The notes beneath the pieces were generated by a model. The model did not search any database. It saw nothing but the letters and a program-made list of their open reading frames with translations, and was not told the origin of the DNA. Below, in pieces: positions 11,401-23,248 of a stretch of DNA of 64,000 bases (position 1 is the stretch's first letter; each line of letters begins with the position of its first letter). A program made the translations under genes and the position numbers. The stretch is from Rhabdornis inornatus (Eukaryota > Chordata > Aves > Passeriformes > Rhabdornithidae). The stretch spans positions 2,569,926 to 2,633,925 of the forward strand of contig VWZS01009934.1 of NCBI GenBank assembly GCA_013397075.1, in the 5' to 3' direction.

Positions 11401-14400
11401 AGCAGGCCAGTTGTTGGGATAACATAGAGTGGAGGTTTGTAGCAAGCACAAATGGGGATTGAATGAAGCATGCAAGGTCTACAGGAAGGTTGCTGATGGG
11501 TTTTGATGTGTTGGAGATGGGGAGGGCATGTCTTGAACATGAGCTCTTGCCAATCAAACCTGCTCTAATGGCTGGCTCCAGGTGAGGTGGAGCAGAGGCA
11601 AAAGGCCAAGTTATGTCTGGCTTTTCTGGGTTGTTCCTTAGACTGGGAACAGAGAATTACCTGAAGCAGGGAGGGCCACTTTGTTTCTCTCTCTTCTGTA
11701 TGCAGTGTGGGCCCTTAAGAAAATAGCTAATATTTTGGTTATGCAAAAAACAGCGGGCCCCTTTTTTTTTGTGGTGTTCAGTTTCATGCTCTGTTCTTGC
11801 GAGTCCAGCTTACGTGTTTGTATTTTCCCTATACAGTTTTTTTGTGTTCTCTTTAGTAACAGTTTCTTTGACTAGGGGGTCCAAGAGGCTCCTCTGACTG
11901 TTTCTGCCTTAAAACCTTTAACTTAGAATTTCTGGTCTCAAAGAAACCAATTTCCTTTGTCTGAATCCAGTGCTGGTTCACAGGCTGGGATTTCCAGCAG
12001 GTGGTGTGCAACTGCCTGAATCCTGTGTTCAGACTCTTAAGGATCTGGGGCTCACTTTTCCCAAGTTTCCAAGAAGAGAGGAAAAAACAGATCATTCCAT
12101 AAATTGCTGTAACCAAACCTAGTATTTAGCTGTAAATTTTGGCAGGTCGTGTTGGGCTGGGCAAGAGTGAAGAGTTTATGGATGTATCCAGTGGCAATAG
12201 GGATCTCTGGGGTCATGGAGACTTGTCAATGTCTCCATGTTCACAAGTCTGAACATGATCTGTGTTCTGGGCTGACCTTAATCTGTTGAAACAGAGTTCT
12301 AGACGTTTAAATAAAAGTCCACACAGCTCTGCTGTCTAGGTGATCAGCTCCTTGTCAGGTGATTTCTGTGGTGTTGATCCTTGTTTCTCCTGCACAATTA
12401 AACCATCTGTAAATCTAAGGGAATAACACTTTACAATATTTGTCACAGGACAAGGGTGAACGGCTTCAGACTGAGAGAGGACAGGTTTAGATTAGGTACT
12501 AGGAAAAAATTCTTAACTGTGAGAATGGTGAGACACTGAAGCAGGTTGCCAAGAGAAACTGTGGATGCCGCATCCCGGGAAGTGATCAGCGCCAAGTTGG
12601 ATGGGGCCTTGAGTAACCTGGTCTGGTGGGTGGCATCTCTGCACATGGCAGGGGGCATGGAACTCAATGACCCTAAGGTCCCTTCCTACCCAGACCATTC
12701 TGTGATGCTGTGAAATTGTTCAGGTGATATGGATGCTTGCCAGCTCTGAACTTTTTATTTCCGGAAAATTTAGGTGCATAAACCCAAAGCTTATTTGTAG
12801 ACAGATTCTCAGTCTTGCTTCTTACCTGTACACTTTTCTGTAAGCAAAAGAACAGAGATTTTGGAAGATGTTTTGGGTTTATTAAAATTGAAGCTTGATA
12901 TTACTTACAAACATCTTGTCTTATTTTATTGAAAGACTGTGACAGCACTATTGTACTGTACCATGAATGCAAAGTTTTCAGGAAAAACTAGACTACAGGG
13001 GGTATATTTGTTTTTAATACTGATGTTTTACACAAAATGGCGTATGCTATAAACATTACTGGTTTGAGGGCCAAGCTCTTTTCACTAAGAAAAATGAAGT
13101 GTATCTTATTCTGTAGTTTGAAATGTGAAGGAGTTGAATGTTGTTTTATACCATATAATAACTTAAGGAATGAACTGCAACCAGTTACTCATATTATGTT
13201 CTATAATTCCAGATACACTGGCTAACTTCTAATTGGGGAAAAAATTGTCCTGAAATAATTTTCCAGTATAATAGTAATTGACACGTTTCTGGTTTATCAG
13301 ATAAATCACTACTGGAATGTATAGGTGCAAGATTGATACTAATAATCTGGTTTAATCAACAGTGTGTCTGTATTTCCAAAATGGATTTATTACTTCTTGA
13401 CAGTTGAAGGATCTATTTTATTGAAGAGACTTATTTATCTTTCTCTTTGTGTTAGCTATGGGGTAGGGTACAGTAACTAGCTTAGTTACTATAGTTACAT
13501 GTAGCAGGTACGTATTTGAGCTGTGGTTTTTGAGTATCAGAGGTAGTAGGTAGTGTTTCATGTAGTTTGAATGGGTCTTTCCAAAGCTGTGTCAGTTGTT
13601 AAAGCCCATGCCGAACTGTCAGGTAGAACTGGCATAAAGAAAAGTAAACTTTGGGTGGAGCCTTAAAACTCCCAAGATTTTTATTAATTACTTCTCAGAA
13701 AGCATCTGATTTCTACAGTTGCCAGGAGGGCTCCAGGTGCCTTTTCAGTGTTTTTTATACAGCTCAGACCAGACAGTAATTCTGGCTGTTTACTATAATT
13801 GACTGAAGATGCAGAATGTTTATAGTATAGCGAATCAGTAACAGCGTTGATATGGCACTCAAGTGTATTCGAATTTTTAAGATTATTTTCCTTTTAAGTA
13901 GTAAGTTTTTTTAAAAACTTATTTGAATAACTGACAGGAAGAAACACTTTTTCAAGCTACTGTCTGGGTCTCTAGTCTACTTTTTGTGCTTGCCTGTGTT
14001 CTGCATGATTGCAAGATTAGGAGTATGGTTGGTTATCTTTTGTGCAGTATAAAATGCTGTTGCCATTGTATGAATATATCAAGTGGTTTGGGGTTTTTTA
14101 GATATACTTCTTTTTTTACTTTTCTCTTGCATTTTGCTGGGCAGTTTTTCTCTTCTCACAACAAACAGCTGTGCTTTAAAGAGTCTAAAACTGAAAGCAA
14201 GTTATATTCTTATTATATTCTACAGTACAGCATTTTAAAAAGAAAGCTATGGAATGCTGATAATGATTGGTTAAAAGCACTAAACAGCCTGAAACACCAT
14301 TTTCACTTGGGTTTATTAATTTTATGGTATGGAATCCTTAAAACCTTTTGCACATTGAATTCACATAATTAATGGAAAGTAAAAAGCTCATATTTTTCTT

Positions 14401-14517
14401 TAAAAATGCCTTGCTTATTGTTTCTTGGATTTGTTTTTTTTTTTAATAGATCACATGAGCAATGCTAAACATGTTAAATACATATTCACTATACTATTTT
14501 TAAACCATTTTTCACAG
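8494..14517 (+). other. ANKRD12: ANKRD12 intron, about 6 kb
   Basis: This is AT-rich intron with no recognised coding exon. It contains a CR1 3' fragment (12445-12715) and a small perfect 11-bp hairpin (9701-9711 / 9723-9733). A 128-codon frame at 13986-14372 has no recognisable protein features and looks like chance. The giant-exon frame runs 28 codons into this intron before a stop, so intron retention would give a shortened protein. Confidence 0.8.
12445..12715 (+). mobile_element. CR1 LINE 3'-end fragment (sense)
   Basis: The sequence runs from acaggtttagattaggtact and attcttaactgtgagaatgg, through gagacactgaagcaggttgc, to the CR1 terminus ctaaggtcccttcctaccc / agaccattctgtgatgctgtg. These are the standard blocks of the avian CR1 3' UTR. 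No open frame of the element survives. It sits in ANKRD12 in the same orientation as the gene. Confidence 0.9.
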
Positions 14518-14616
14518 ATTACACCACCTCCATCACTGTCGGACCCACTTAAGGAACTATTTAAACAACAGGAGGTTGTAAGGATGAAACTACGTTTACA
14601 GCACAGTATTGAAAGG
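14518..14616 (+). CDS. ANKRD12: ANKRD12 C-terminal exon (ITPPPSLSDPLK)
   Basis: The acceptor tttttcacag ends at 14517 and the donor gtaaga starts at 14617. The 99 nt (33 codons, phase 0 at both ends) encode ITPPPSLSDPLKELFKQQEV followed by VRMKLRLQHSIER. The amphipathic, charged pattern suggests a helix. It is virtually identical to the mammalian protein, with a Lys for Arg change in LFKQQ. Confidence 0.96.
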
Positions 14617-16738
14617 GTAAGACTAATTTAATTTTATGTCCTGAATTTAAGCTTTAGCAGTTTTTGCCCTTTCAATGAATAGACTACATTTTTCTCAATT
14701 TAACAATGTTTAGAAGTAATCTTCTTTCTATCCAAATTTATTAATTGGAGCAACTTCTAAGCAGGGGGGGAAAAATGGTTTGAACAGCTGTTAGCAGGAC
14801 CCTCAAGTCAGTAAGAGAGTAGCTTTTTCCTGCTAATTGCTCTGAGTTGTGTCCCAGATTTATCGTAGAGGCACTGTAGTTTTGAAAGCTAATGATGGTT
14901 GTAGACTTCAGAACCAAATTGACTGAGTTAAAAGAATTGAAGACATAATAAATTCTATATTGAGAGGAGACACGTGTGGCTCTAAGACAAAAATATGTTT
15001 GGCAATATTCTGCTCAGAAACTGCCTAAAATTATATTAGAACTACATCTGTAGGCATCACTGATTTTGAGCACAGAAATAGAGAAAATATTCCTGATTTA
15101 AGAGTATTCTTTATTTTTAGGTTGCCCTTTTTCCTTGGTAACCTAGCCTTAGATGCCAGTATCGTGAGCCAGATAGCTTGTGGGCACAGGCAGAACACCT
15201 TTCTGACACAGATGTGTAAGGATTTCCACATAGTTATACAAGGAGCTGCCACATCAAACTCAGTGTGATGCTTTTTCAATTGACAATTTCAATGTGACTT
15301 AACCAGCCCAGCTGAGAGAGGGGCTTTACTTGAATTTAGTATTTCAGTGAAAAATATAAAATAAGAAACACCAAGACTGTAAACATGGTTCAAGTTTTGA
15401 CTGAAAATGAATCAGTTGCAGCTAAAAATATTGTGGCCAGCAGGACAAGGGAGGTGATTCTGTCTCTCTGCTCTGGTGAGACCCCCTGCCCCCGAGAGTG
15501 CTGTATGCAGCCCTGGGGTCCCTGACATAACGAGGACATGGACCTGTTGGTGTGAGTCCAAAGGAGGGCCATGAAACTGATGAGAGGGCTGGAGCACCTC
15601 TCCTGTGGAGAACAGATTGAGAGAGTTGGGGCTGTTCAGCCTGGAGAAGAGAAGGCTCCAGGGAGACTTCATTGAGCCATTTCAGTATTTAAAGGGACTT
15701 ACATAAAAGAGGGACAGTGACTTTTAACACGGGCAAATAGTGATAAGACAAGGGGAGGTAGTTGTAGACCAAAAGAGGAGAGATTTAGATTAGAATATTA
15801 AGAGGAAATTCTTCATTGTGAGGGTGGTGAGGCACTGGAAGAAGTTGCCCAGAGAAGCTGTGGATGCCCCATTCCTGGCAGTGTTCAAGGCCAGGCTGTG
15901 TGGAACCCTGAGCAAATTGGTCTAGTGGAAGGTTCTTGCCCATGGCTGAGGGGTTGTAACTAGATAATCTTTAAAGTCTCTTCCAACCCAGACTCTATGG
16001 TTCTAGTCAAAGGAAAGGTGCTCCTTTTCCTGTTTTCTGAAAAATGGGAAATACATTATAATATTGTAATCCACCTTATTTTATTTTGATAAGAATTAGA
16101 TCCATTTCATTGTAGAGCAGTAAACACATACATTCTTCTATGTCTTAAAAAATTGTGCATATTCATAGTTACTTTGCTCATATGGGCTGTTCTTCGAATG
16201 AAATCCACTTTATACAACTCTAAGTCAAGCTTTGTCAAGTGAGTTGTATTTTTCTTGTCTCAGTTTAGGAAAGAATATTTATGCAGCTGTGAATTTGGGG
16301 AGTTACTGCATGATATTTAAAAATAAATTATCCTGCAAATTACATTTCTTCTTCTGTTTGCTTGGCCACTGCCTGGAGTAAAAAGCTTCATACAGTTAAC
16401 ATTTACAAATCTGTATCCCAACCCTATGCTCCTCCTACCTTTCATCTTTCACCACCCTAAGTAACTGGAACTTGCCTCAATAAGTGGAAACATTCAGCCA
16501 TCAGTTGAGGCTGGGGCTAAAGAGAAGATGTTTCCAGTTCTGACATCCATGAGACACTCTTTGCATCATTAAATTGAAATTTTGGATTTGATTAGAACAC
16601 CTACCCCTCCTACCTTCAGCTGCCCATTTCTCCCACTGTTCAAAAGTGTAAGCCCTAGAAAGAAATTCTAAATTAGTGGACATTTTTATGAATCCTTAAC
16701 TTACTAAATGTGTATTTATATGTTGATATCTTAATTAG
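14617..16738 (+). other. ANKRD12: ANKRD12 intron with a CR1 copy
   Basis: This intron of about 2.1 kb contains a degraded sense CR1 at about 15425-16010. The flanks are plain AT-rich sequence with no exon signals that I could support. Confidence 0.8.
15425..16010 (+). mobile_element. CR1 LINE fragment (sense, ORF2 tail and 3' UTR)
   Basis: It opens with gtggccagcaggacaaggga and ggtgattctgtctctctgct, the CR1 ORF2 'ASRTREVILSLC' region. It continues through aggagggccatgaaactgatg, ttcagcctggagaagagaag and attcttcattgtgagggtgg, and ends with agtctcttccaacccagact / ctatggttcta. Several indels break the frame, so this is an old, inactive copy. Confidence 0.9.
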
Positions 16739-16882
16739 GAAAAGCTTATTGTCTCTAATGAGCAAGAGGTTCTACGTGTTCACTACCGAGCAGCCAGGAC
16801 CTTGGCTAATCAAACTCTGCCCTTCAGTGCCTGCACTGTGCTGCTGGATGCTGAGGTGTACAGTGTGCCTCTGGATGCTCAG
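16739..16882 (+). CDS. ANKRD12: ANKRD12 C-terminal exon (EKLIVSNEQEVLRVHY)
   Basis: The acceptor cttaattag ends at 16738 and the donor cag|gtaagg has gtaagg starting at 16883. The 144 nt (48 codons, phase 0) encode EKLIVSNEQEVLRVHYRAAR, then TLANQTLPFSACTVLLDAEV and YSVPLDAQ. This is part of the C-terminal region most conserved between ANKRD11 and ANKRD12. Family knowledge places transcriptional repression and protein-stability activity in the C-terminus of the paralogue ANKRD11. Confidence 0.96.
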
Positions 16883-19343
16883 GTAAGGATTTGTCCTTCA
16901 CAGCTTCAGACAGAAAGGTCTCACTAGCCTGGCTTAAGCATTCAGAGAGAATTCTGTTCCCATAGCAAAAGTGTCATTGATATGCCTGGAATTAAGATTA
17001 TGCCCATTACAGGTTGTTACTTATATTGGGCCTCAATTGAGTGTACAGTAGTAGGAGGATATGGGTGTATGTACGTGGTTTTTCTGTTTTCTTTGACCTC
17101 CAGGAATTATGGGGTGGATAGAATAAGAAAATTTTGTTATAAAAAATAGGTTTCAGTCATAAACAGAACATGTTTTTTGAACTTACAAATATAGTTTAAA
17201 CAAGAGCAAAGACATTATCAGCATAGAAGATCACATCGATCAGTAATGCAGATAATTTCAATGCAGTAGTATGTGAAATGATGAAATTGGTTTATGAAAT
17301 TTGGAAATGTTTTGTGGACGTGTCCCCATTATACTGTCCTCCTCTGTACGAGGCAGTCTCTAGAACTGTACCATGAAAAACAGATGACCAGGAGTGAAAT
17401 GTTGATTGCTACCACATGAAATAACCTTTCTCAAAATTACTTCGGGATCCGTGTCACTTAGTTGTGTTATGTTATTTACATGTTCACTGTGGGTATTTAA
17501 TCCTGATGAAAACATAAAATAAGCAATGTGCTTCACAATCTGTGTGTGTTGTATGCACTGCCACTCAAAGTTGGCTGCAGCTGTATCTCTGAGAGAAAAA
17601 AATCAATCCCCAAATGGGATTGGTATTTTGTGAACAGTTTTTTCCAACTAACAAACACAGAACCAGCATTCGACACCTGTCACAGTGACTGTGAGAAACA
17701 CATAATGCAAGGAGGAAACGTTGATGTTTTGGGTGGAATAAAAGTGTTGATGCATTGGGTGTTTGGCATTTTAAAATGAAACGCATACATTTCCAACATA
17801 TGGGAGATTTTGCATTAGTTCTAATTAATAATTAGTGCATTATTACATTTTCCAGTGTTTCTTTGGTCCGTTACTACATTTTTCCCCAGTCTTTAAAGAA
17901 CTAGAGCTATGCCCAACAAAGTGATTCAGCAGGAGATAGCAGTTTATGGGGACTGTATTGTCTCATTTTAAGCCTTCATACAGATAAATTTTTAAAGCAT
18001 CATTTCCATAGTACTTCTGACCGGTAGGGCAAAAATTTTTCTCTTCCAAAATTCTGGATATCCTTTGCTTTATTTCTGCTCCAGTTAATAGGCCTTGAGC
18101 TTTTTAGAGATGAGGAATACATGAGTTGTGCATTTTTGTAGTTAACATTTTACAGTTCTTTTTAAGTAAGCTGATTCTGTATTTGAATTTTGTGAAACAA
18201 AAGGAATCTTTGTTGGGGGAGAAGTTGAAGTGTTGTGTGTGCCCCCCAAGTATTGCCATTTTTTTTGACCATCTATATCATAACAAGAGCAGTAATAAAA
18301 TGCCTCTCCTTCCCCCTCACTACTTCAACAGCTTTGCGTTTCAGTCTGTGGTAATGTTTCTTAGGAAATTATTTTGCCTATAATGTTCAGCAAATTATGA
18401 AATAAATATTTTATGTCATTGAAATCAATGTTTTATACTGCCAACTTGATGGTTTGATTTAAATTTGTTTAATGAGAAGAATGTAGACACATAAGAAAAC
18501 ATTGTCTTGTAATGCATTCTGCCATTTTCCTGTTAGCCCATTACTAATTTTCTTCTCTAGAAAGGTCAGTCTTTGCACATTTTGGTTGGGCTTTTTTGTT
18601 CCTTCTGCTGCAGTGTACAAATTCCTGCAGTGTAGTCTTCTCTCTCTGAAAGAGAAACAGCAGCTTGTTGTATTTAGTGGTTATTATTTAAATATTAGAT
18701 TAGCATAGTCTGGCTTTAGGCCTATGTATAGAATATATTTTGTTTCTCATAGTGGGCAGATGTGACCATCCAAATCCTTATGAAATAGTTGGAATTAAAA
18801 AAAAAAACCACAACTGTTTCATTAAGCAGGACGTAAGACAGGTCTGCTCAATTTTTTTAATCTCCTTTTAGGGATTGTGATGGCAAAAAATATTTTTTAA
18901 ATTGCATTCAATACTTGTGTAGTCAGTTAAATCAGGCTGCTCAAGTTTTCCTTTATTAAATTTTTTCTTTTCCCTGAGGGATATTGATTTGATTTGTTAC
19001 TGAATTTTAAAGAGAAAAAAGAGACAGTAATTTTTAGTGGAAGGATGTGCCTTTTATTAGTTAAGACTTTAGGGTATAAATCTTTAAGCTTCCCACTCTA
19101 AATTTCAAAACCAGAGCACAGTAAATAGCTTGAGGGAATGTGAAAACACCCATTTTTAGTGAGCAGCTGGCTCACAGTGGAAGTGTTGGTCAACATTTAT
19201 ACGCCTTTATACTTTGAATCTGTTTTTCCATGGGAAGCAGTGTTTGTGGGATTATTTATTATTTATGTCCCACTGAGTAGGTTTTATGTTTTAAAGTATG
19301 TTTTAAGATTGAATCATCAAGTTTGAGTGATTTTTTTTTTCAG
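16883..19343 (+). other. ANKRD12: ANKRD12 intron
   Basis: This intron of about 2.5 kb has no transposon or exon that I recognise. It holds a near-palindromic, homeodomain-like AT block at 17821-17835 (ctaattaataattag) within otherwise ordinary sequence. Confidence 0.8.
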
Positions 19344-19439
19344 ACTGATGACAGCAAAACATCGGTGAGGGATCGATTTAATGCAAGACAGTTCATGTCA
19401 TGGCTGCAGGACGTTGATGATAAGTTTGACAAATTAAAG
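19344..19439 (+). CDS. ANKRD12: ANKRD12 C-terminal exon (TDDSKTSVRDRF)
   Basis: The acceptor is a poly-T tract plus cag ending at 19343. The donor aag|gtacac is weaker than average. The 96 nt (32 codons, phase 0) encode TDDSKTSVRDRFNARQFMSW followed by LQDVDDKFDKLK, which matches the mammalian protein almost residue for residue (Thr for Ser at the first position). Confidence 0.96.
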
Positions 19440-19762
19440 GTACACTCCTTGGTCTTTCCACTTAAAAAAAAAAACAAACCAAAGTTAATGTCATTATGAA
19501 GATGAGATTAATAAATAGTAGATTTGTGTGCAGTATCATGGGCTTTTGTGGAGGCAACACAAAGGAAGGTCTATCAGCATAGGAAAAACCTAACTTTTGT
19601 TGCTATGTAGTGTAATGGAATATTTAGCAAATTTCTAAATATATACTGGGAGAATTATTTACAATCACCAGAGAGGCTCTTAGAGATATTTCCTGTGTTC
19701 AAACTTGTTGCAATAGTATTTTTTCAAATATTTCAATAACTTCTTTCTCAATTTTAAACCAG
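19440..19762 (+). other. ANKRD12: short ANKRD12 intron
   Basis: This 323-nt intron has a weak donor (gtacac) and the acceptor ttttaaaccag. Nothing else was noted. Confidence 0.85.
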
Positions 19763-19948
19763 ACATGCCTTTTGATGAGGCAGCAGCACGAAGCAGCAGC
19801 ACTGAACGCAGTGCAGAGACTGGAGTGGCAGCTAAAACTGCAAGAGCTTGATCCTGCTACATACAAATCTATCAGCATTTATGAAATTCAGGAGTTTTAT
19901 GTTCCTCTTGTTGATGTTAATGATGACTTTGAATTGACACCCATATGA
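19763..19948 (+). CDS. ANKRD12: ANKRD12 last coding exon and stop
   Basis: The acceptor aaaccag ends at 19762. It encodes TCLLMRQQHEAAALNAVQRL, EWQLKLQELDPATYKSISIY and EIQEFYVPLVDVNDDFELTP followed by Ile, then the TGA stop at 19946-19948. The 61 residues form the most conserved end of the family: a Leu/Gln-rich helix followed by the EFYVPLVDVNDDFELTPI terminus. Confidence 0.97.
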   Translation, partial: TCLLMRQQHEAAALNAVQRLEWQLKLQELDPATYKSISIYEIQEFYVPLVDVNDDFELTPI

Positions 19949-21035
19949 CAACCAGCACCGTCTGGCTCACCCCCTCCCTGTGGATGGCTAGAGACTGAGG
20001 TGCAGTGATGCACAAAGGTATTTTTCTTTTGAGACAGAGCACTTAATTCTGGGGAATACTACCTTTCTCAATAATTCAGGTGTTCCTACAGAGAAGTGTG
20101 GCACAGACACTTGTTCAAACACAGAAGGTGGATGCTAATTTTAAATTCAGATTCCCAGTAACTGCTGTTATCTGTATTCTAAAATTGCCTGTAGCTTTAG
20201 AGCTTATTGCTGAAAAGTATGGCAAAACTTAGTGAGTTTACAGCGCTGGAAGCTGTTAATAACTAAAACATCCACCAAAAAGCAAACGATACTTAAAATC
20301 TGCTATAAAGCTTTGTATTATGAAACTTCAGTAACAGTTGAACTCCCACAGAAAAATGAGAAAGCCTGTGGAAGAAAGTGGAAGACTTGGAGGAAAAGAA
20401 TCAATCTTACTATGTTTTGTAAATTACTGTACAGATTTCTTTTTGGAAAAAGATGTAATATTGTCTTCATTTTTAAATAATTTATTTTATACATATTGTG
20501 CAAATGTAAATAGTCTTGTAATTAATGTTCAAACCTGTATAAAATAGATATTTTAACTGTAAAACTGTTTTTGTCTAATGTTCTATTGGACCAAAGTTGT
20601 CGTTTTTATTAAGTGTAGTGTGTTCCTGGTTGGCAGTTCCTCGTTGTATGGCATGCATTTGATTTAGCTGCTTGTTTCATCACCATAACTGTAAAAGGAT
20701 TGAACTGTATTGCATGCTCCACAGGACTCTGAACTCCTTCCCTTCAATAACTGATACCTAAACTGTTGTAATACTTACAAAATCATACTTCATATAGTCT
20801 GCTGTTGTAATGCCATACCTATGACTTCCTATACTGAAAATATTTTTGTGTAAAACAAAAAACCCCTTTTGCTCTTATATGGTGGTCTCGTAATAGAGCC
20901 TATTTTTTCCAACAAAATGCCTTTGAATTAAAATTCTTAAATTGTATATTGTCTATTTTAATATTAATCTATGGAAAGGATATGTAAATAGTTGTAAATA
21001 TAATACTTAATAAATTTTATTGGTCATGTTACTAG
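19949..21035 (+). other. ANKRD12: ANKRD12 3' UTR
   Basis: About 1.1 kb of AT-rich sequence runs from the stop codon to just after the AATAAA at 21009. It contains three UGUAAAUA words (20505-20512, 20983-20990, 20993-21000), the consensus for Pumilio proteins, and several A/U-rich stretches. No repeat insertion was seen. The exact cleavage site is inferred. Confidence 0.8.
21009..21014 (+). terminator. ANKRD12: ANKRD12 poly(A) signal AATAAA
   Basis: A canonical AATAAA lies about 1,060 nt after the stop, followed by T- and GT-rich sequence (ttttattggtcatgtt) suitable as a downstream element. It is the first well-placed canonical hexamer after the stop. Cleavage is expected at about 21025-21040. 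Confidence 0.75.
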
Positions 21036-22500
21036 TTGGAATTTCTTAATATTGGAATACTTGATACATCAAACCTTAGCATTCCTGGAATATATAAGGA
21101 GACTCAATGGAAAAGTTAAAAAAAAAAACTATCCATGTTGTGAAATGTAATGCTTTTTTATTCTTAGTACTGTTAATGAGCAGACAGTTAATTATTTATT
21201 AGTAGGAGGTTACAGATATTCATGAAAAAGATTTGTTACCCTCCAGGCCATAAATTATTCAAGAGCGCTTGGGATCTGATGTCTGTGAAATTATTTCTGA
21301 AGGAAATGAGGCTTGGGCAGGACAGCTGGTTACTCACAATAAGAGATTTTAAATCCTTGGTTTGAACTGATTTTTAATGACTAGCTACCACAGAGAATTT
21401 ATTCCTTGTGCTTCTTGTGCTTGTGTGAATGTCCAGGGGGCATTTCCTGGGGCAGAGGGCAAACGGGGAGTGAACAAGAGACTCTGTGGACAGCAGGCTC
21501 CTTCCATCTGCGCATCACTGCTAGTGCCAGTTTAGAACAAATAGTAACTCAAGCACAGTAAAGCCAATTAATATGTAGTTCCTACCCTGTAACTTTTTTT
21601 TTTCACTTTTAATTTGTTAGGTACCTGTGGAAGGAGAAGTCGTTCCTGCTTTTATTACAGGAATATCTTCCTGACCTCATTCAGAATTGAAACTATTGAG
21701 GAAAAAGCAGATTTCTTCTCAAAGTTAAATACTCTTCTGAACATAGCTGTAAAATCTTAAAATGCTGCAGAAATCTGTATTATCTGCTTGAAAAGATGAG
21801 GAAAAATGGATAAGCTGCAAGGTGTTAACTAGTAAGTGGGTACAAGTCACTTCTATCAGATACTAGAGTAGTAAAAAGTAACAGACGTGAGTGAAGTGGC
21901 AGAAATACGCAATAGGAGTTAAGAGGCTAGCAAAAAGAACAGAAAATAAACTGGGTTGCAGGCTGTGTTAGAAAAGAAGTGTGTGACAAAAATACTTGGT
22001 ATGCAGGAGACAAGAAAAAGTATTTTGGCAATATCTTGTAAAGAGATCTGAAGACAGATGTTTCTTAGCATTAGCCTGTGTCTTTATAAGGAGAAACGAA
22101 TTCCCAGTATCCGGGTCTGTGCAATAGAGTTTTTACAATCGCAACTTCTTAGTAAGTTTTATTGCTCCAAATGTTTCAATCCCATAGATAATGATCTCTT
22201 GGCTTCTCTGATTTGAATCCAGGGTTAGTTCCGGTTTGGTTTTTTTTCTTTTTTTTTTTTTCCCTGAGTTTACTCTGTGGGCTGGTACCTCAGGTGTTGT
22301 TTAAGGACAACGGGCTCAGATTTCCCTCAGCAGAGTGGCAAGAGCTGGGAAGAAGGGATGAGACGAAATACGGTGCTAACTCTGGCGTGATGGCCGTATT
22401 TCCTCGCCAGGGTCCAGCTGCCTCCTGGGAAGCCCGAGAGCTACTCTTAAGTTTCTGGGTACCCAGTCGGGATCCTCTTGTTCTTTTTCTGAGGACCAAA
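21036..22500. other. ANKRD12-TWSG1 intergenic spacer
   Basis: About 1.5 kb lies between the end of ANKRD12 and the TWSG1 CpG island. It is AT-rich and turns GC-rich from about 22300. No gene or transposon was recognised. The long frame starting at 22213 runs through a poly-T tract into the CpG island and is not supported as a protein. Confidence 0.7.
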
Positions 22501-23049
22501 CTTGTTACCTTGGTCCCTCGGAGCTTGGCACGTGGGAGGATAAAGCCACCGCCCAGCAGTGTTTTAGAGGTCCTGGGAGAGGCTGTCCGGAAGCCCAGGG
22601 TCGCTTCCCAAAGCAGGCTGCCCCTGCCCTACCCCGGGCACCTGCACCTTCCCCGCCTTCGGGGAAGTTCATCGCCTTCCCCGCTGTCGCTTCTAGCAGC
22701 ACTGCCCCCCGGTTCCTTTTCTCCCGGCTCCCTCCGGTACGGCAGCGCTACCCCGGCCGCCCTGTGCTCCCCGCAGCCCCGCTCCTCCCGCCCCGCCTTC
22801 CTCGGGCTGCCTTTCCTGCCCGCAGAATCCCCGAGTTTCCCCCTGCTCGTACTCGGGTTGCGGGGGGATATTCACTCGTTCTCTCCCGAGGAAGCCCCTC
22901 CAGAATCAGTGGCCTGGCCGTGCCCCCCGTCCCGTCCCGCTAGGAACGGTCCGGCAGCAGCTCCCATCCACAGGTCCCTGCCTTCTCCTCCTCCTCCTCC
23001 TCCTCCCGCCCCGCTCCGCGCAGCCGCCGCCCGCCGGGGCGGAGGGTCC

Positions 23050-23248
23050 CGGGGGGAGGGTCCCGGCGCCTGACGGTGCCCCGAGGCGGGGCGATGATGC
23101 GAGGCCGCCGCCTCCGCGCTGCCTGCGGCCGAGGGGGGAGCAGTGGGACGAGGCGCGGGGTTGCTGCCGCCGCCGCCGTCGTCGTCGCCGCCTCCGGAGC
23201 AGCGAGAGCCGCCCGCGGAGCGCGGTGTGCCCGGCCCGGGGCCGCCCG
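23050..23248 (+). other. TWSG1: candidate TWSG1 non-coding exon 1
   Basis: A good donor, gcccg|gtgagc, lies at 23248/23249 inside the CpG island. The coding ATG is in the next exon, so a 5'-UTR exon ending here is plausible. The start coordinate is a guess because no TSS can be seen. If the TSS lies upstream of 23094, the exon contains ATGs at 23094 and 23097 that would begin upstream frames not in phase with the TWSG1 start for the likely acceptors. Alternative first exons in the island cannot be excluded. Confidence 0.35.

Larger units (their letters stand above)
1..21035 (+). other. ANKRD12: ANKRD12 gene, 3' portion (gene span)
   Basis: The 5' end of the gene lies outside the window. Joined in order, the exons 134-276, 1274-1421, 3800-8493, 14518-14616, 16739-16882, 19344-19439 and 19763-19948 give about 1,836 codons in one open frame with matching splice phases. 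The protein reads as ANKRD12 (ANCO-2): ankyrin repeats, a very long Lys/Glu- and Ser-rich middle, and a highly conserved C-terminus ending in DDFELTPI. Human ANKRD12 is about 2,060 residues, so roughly the first 215 residues are missing here. Family knowledge: it is a nuclear co-regulator that binds p160 coactivators through its ankyrin repeats and recruits histone deacetylases, and it is a paralogue of ANKRD11. TWSG1 follows on the same strand, as in mammals. Confidence 0.97.

Noticed and set aside
13986..14372. 128-codon frame in ANKRD12 intron
   Set aside because: It is AT-rich and Phe/Leu/Cys-rich, with no domain, splice context or known similarity. Likely chance.
22213..23073. 286-codon + strand frame entering the CpG island
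   Set aside because: It starts in a poly-T tract, has Pro/Arg/Ser low complexity and lacks any domain. GC-rich islands are poor in stop codons, so long frames appear by chance.
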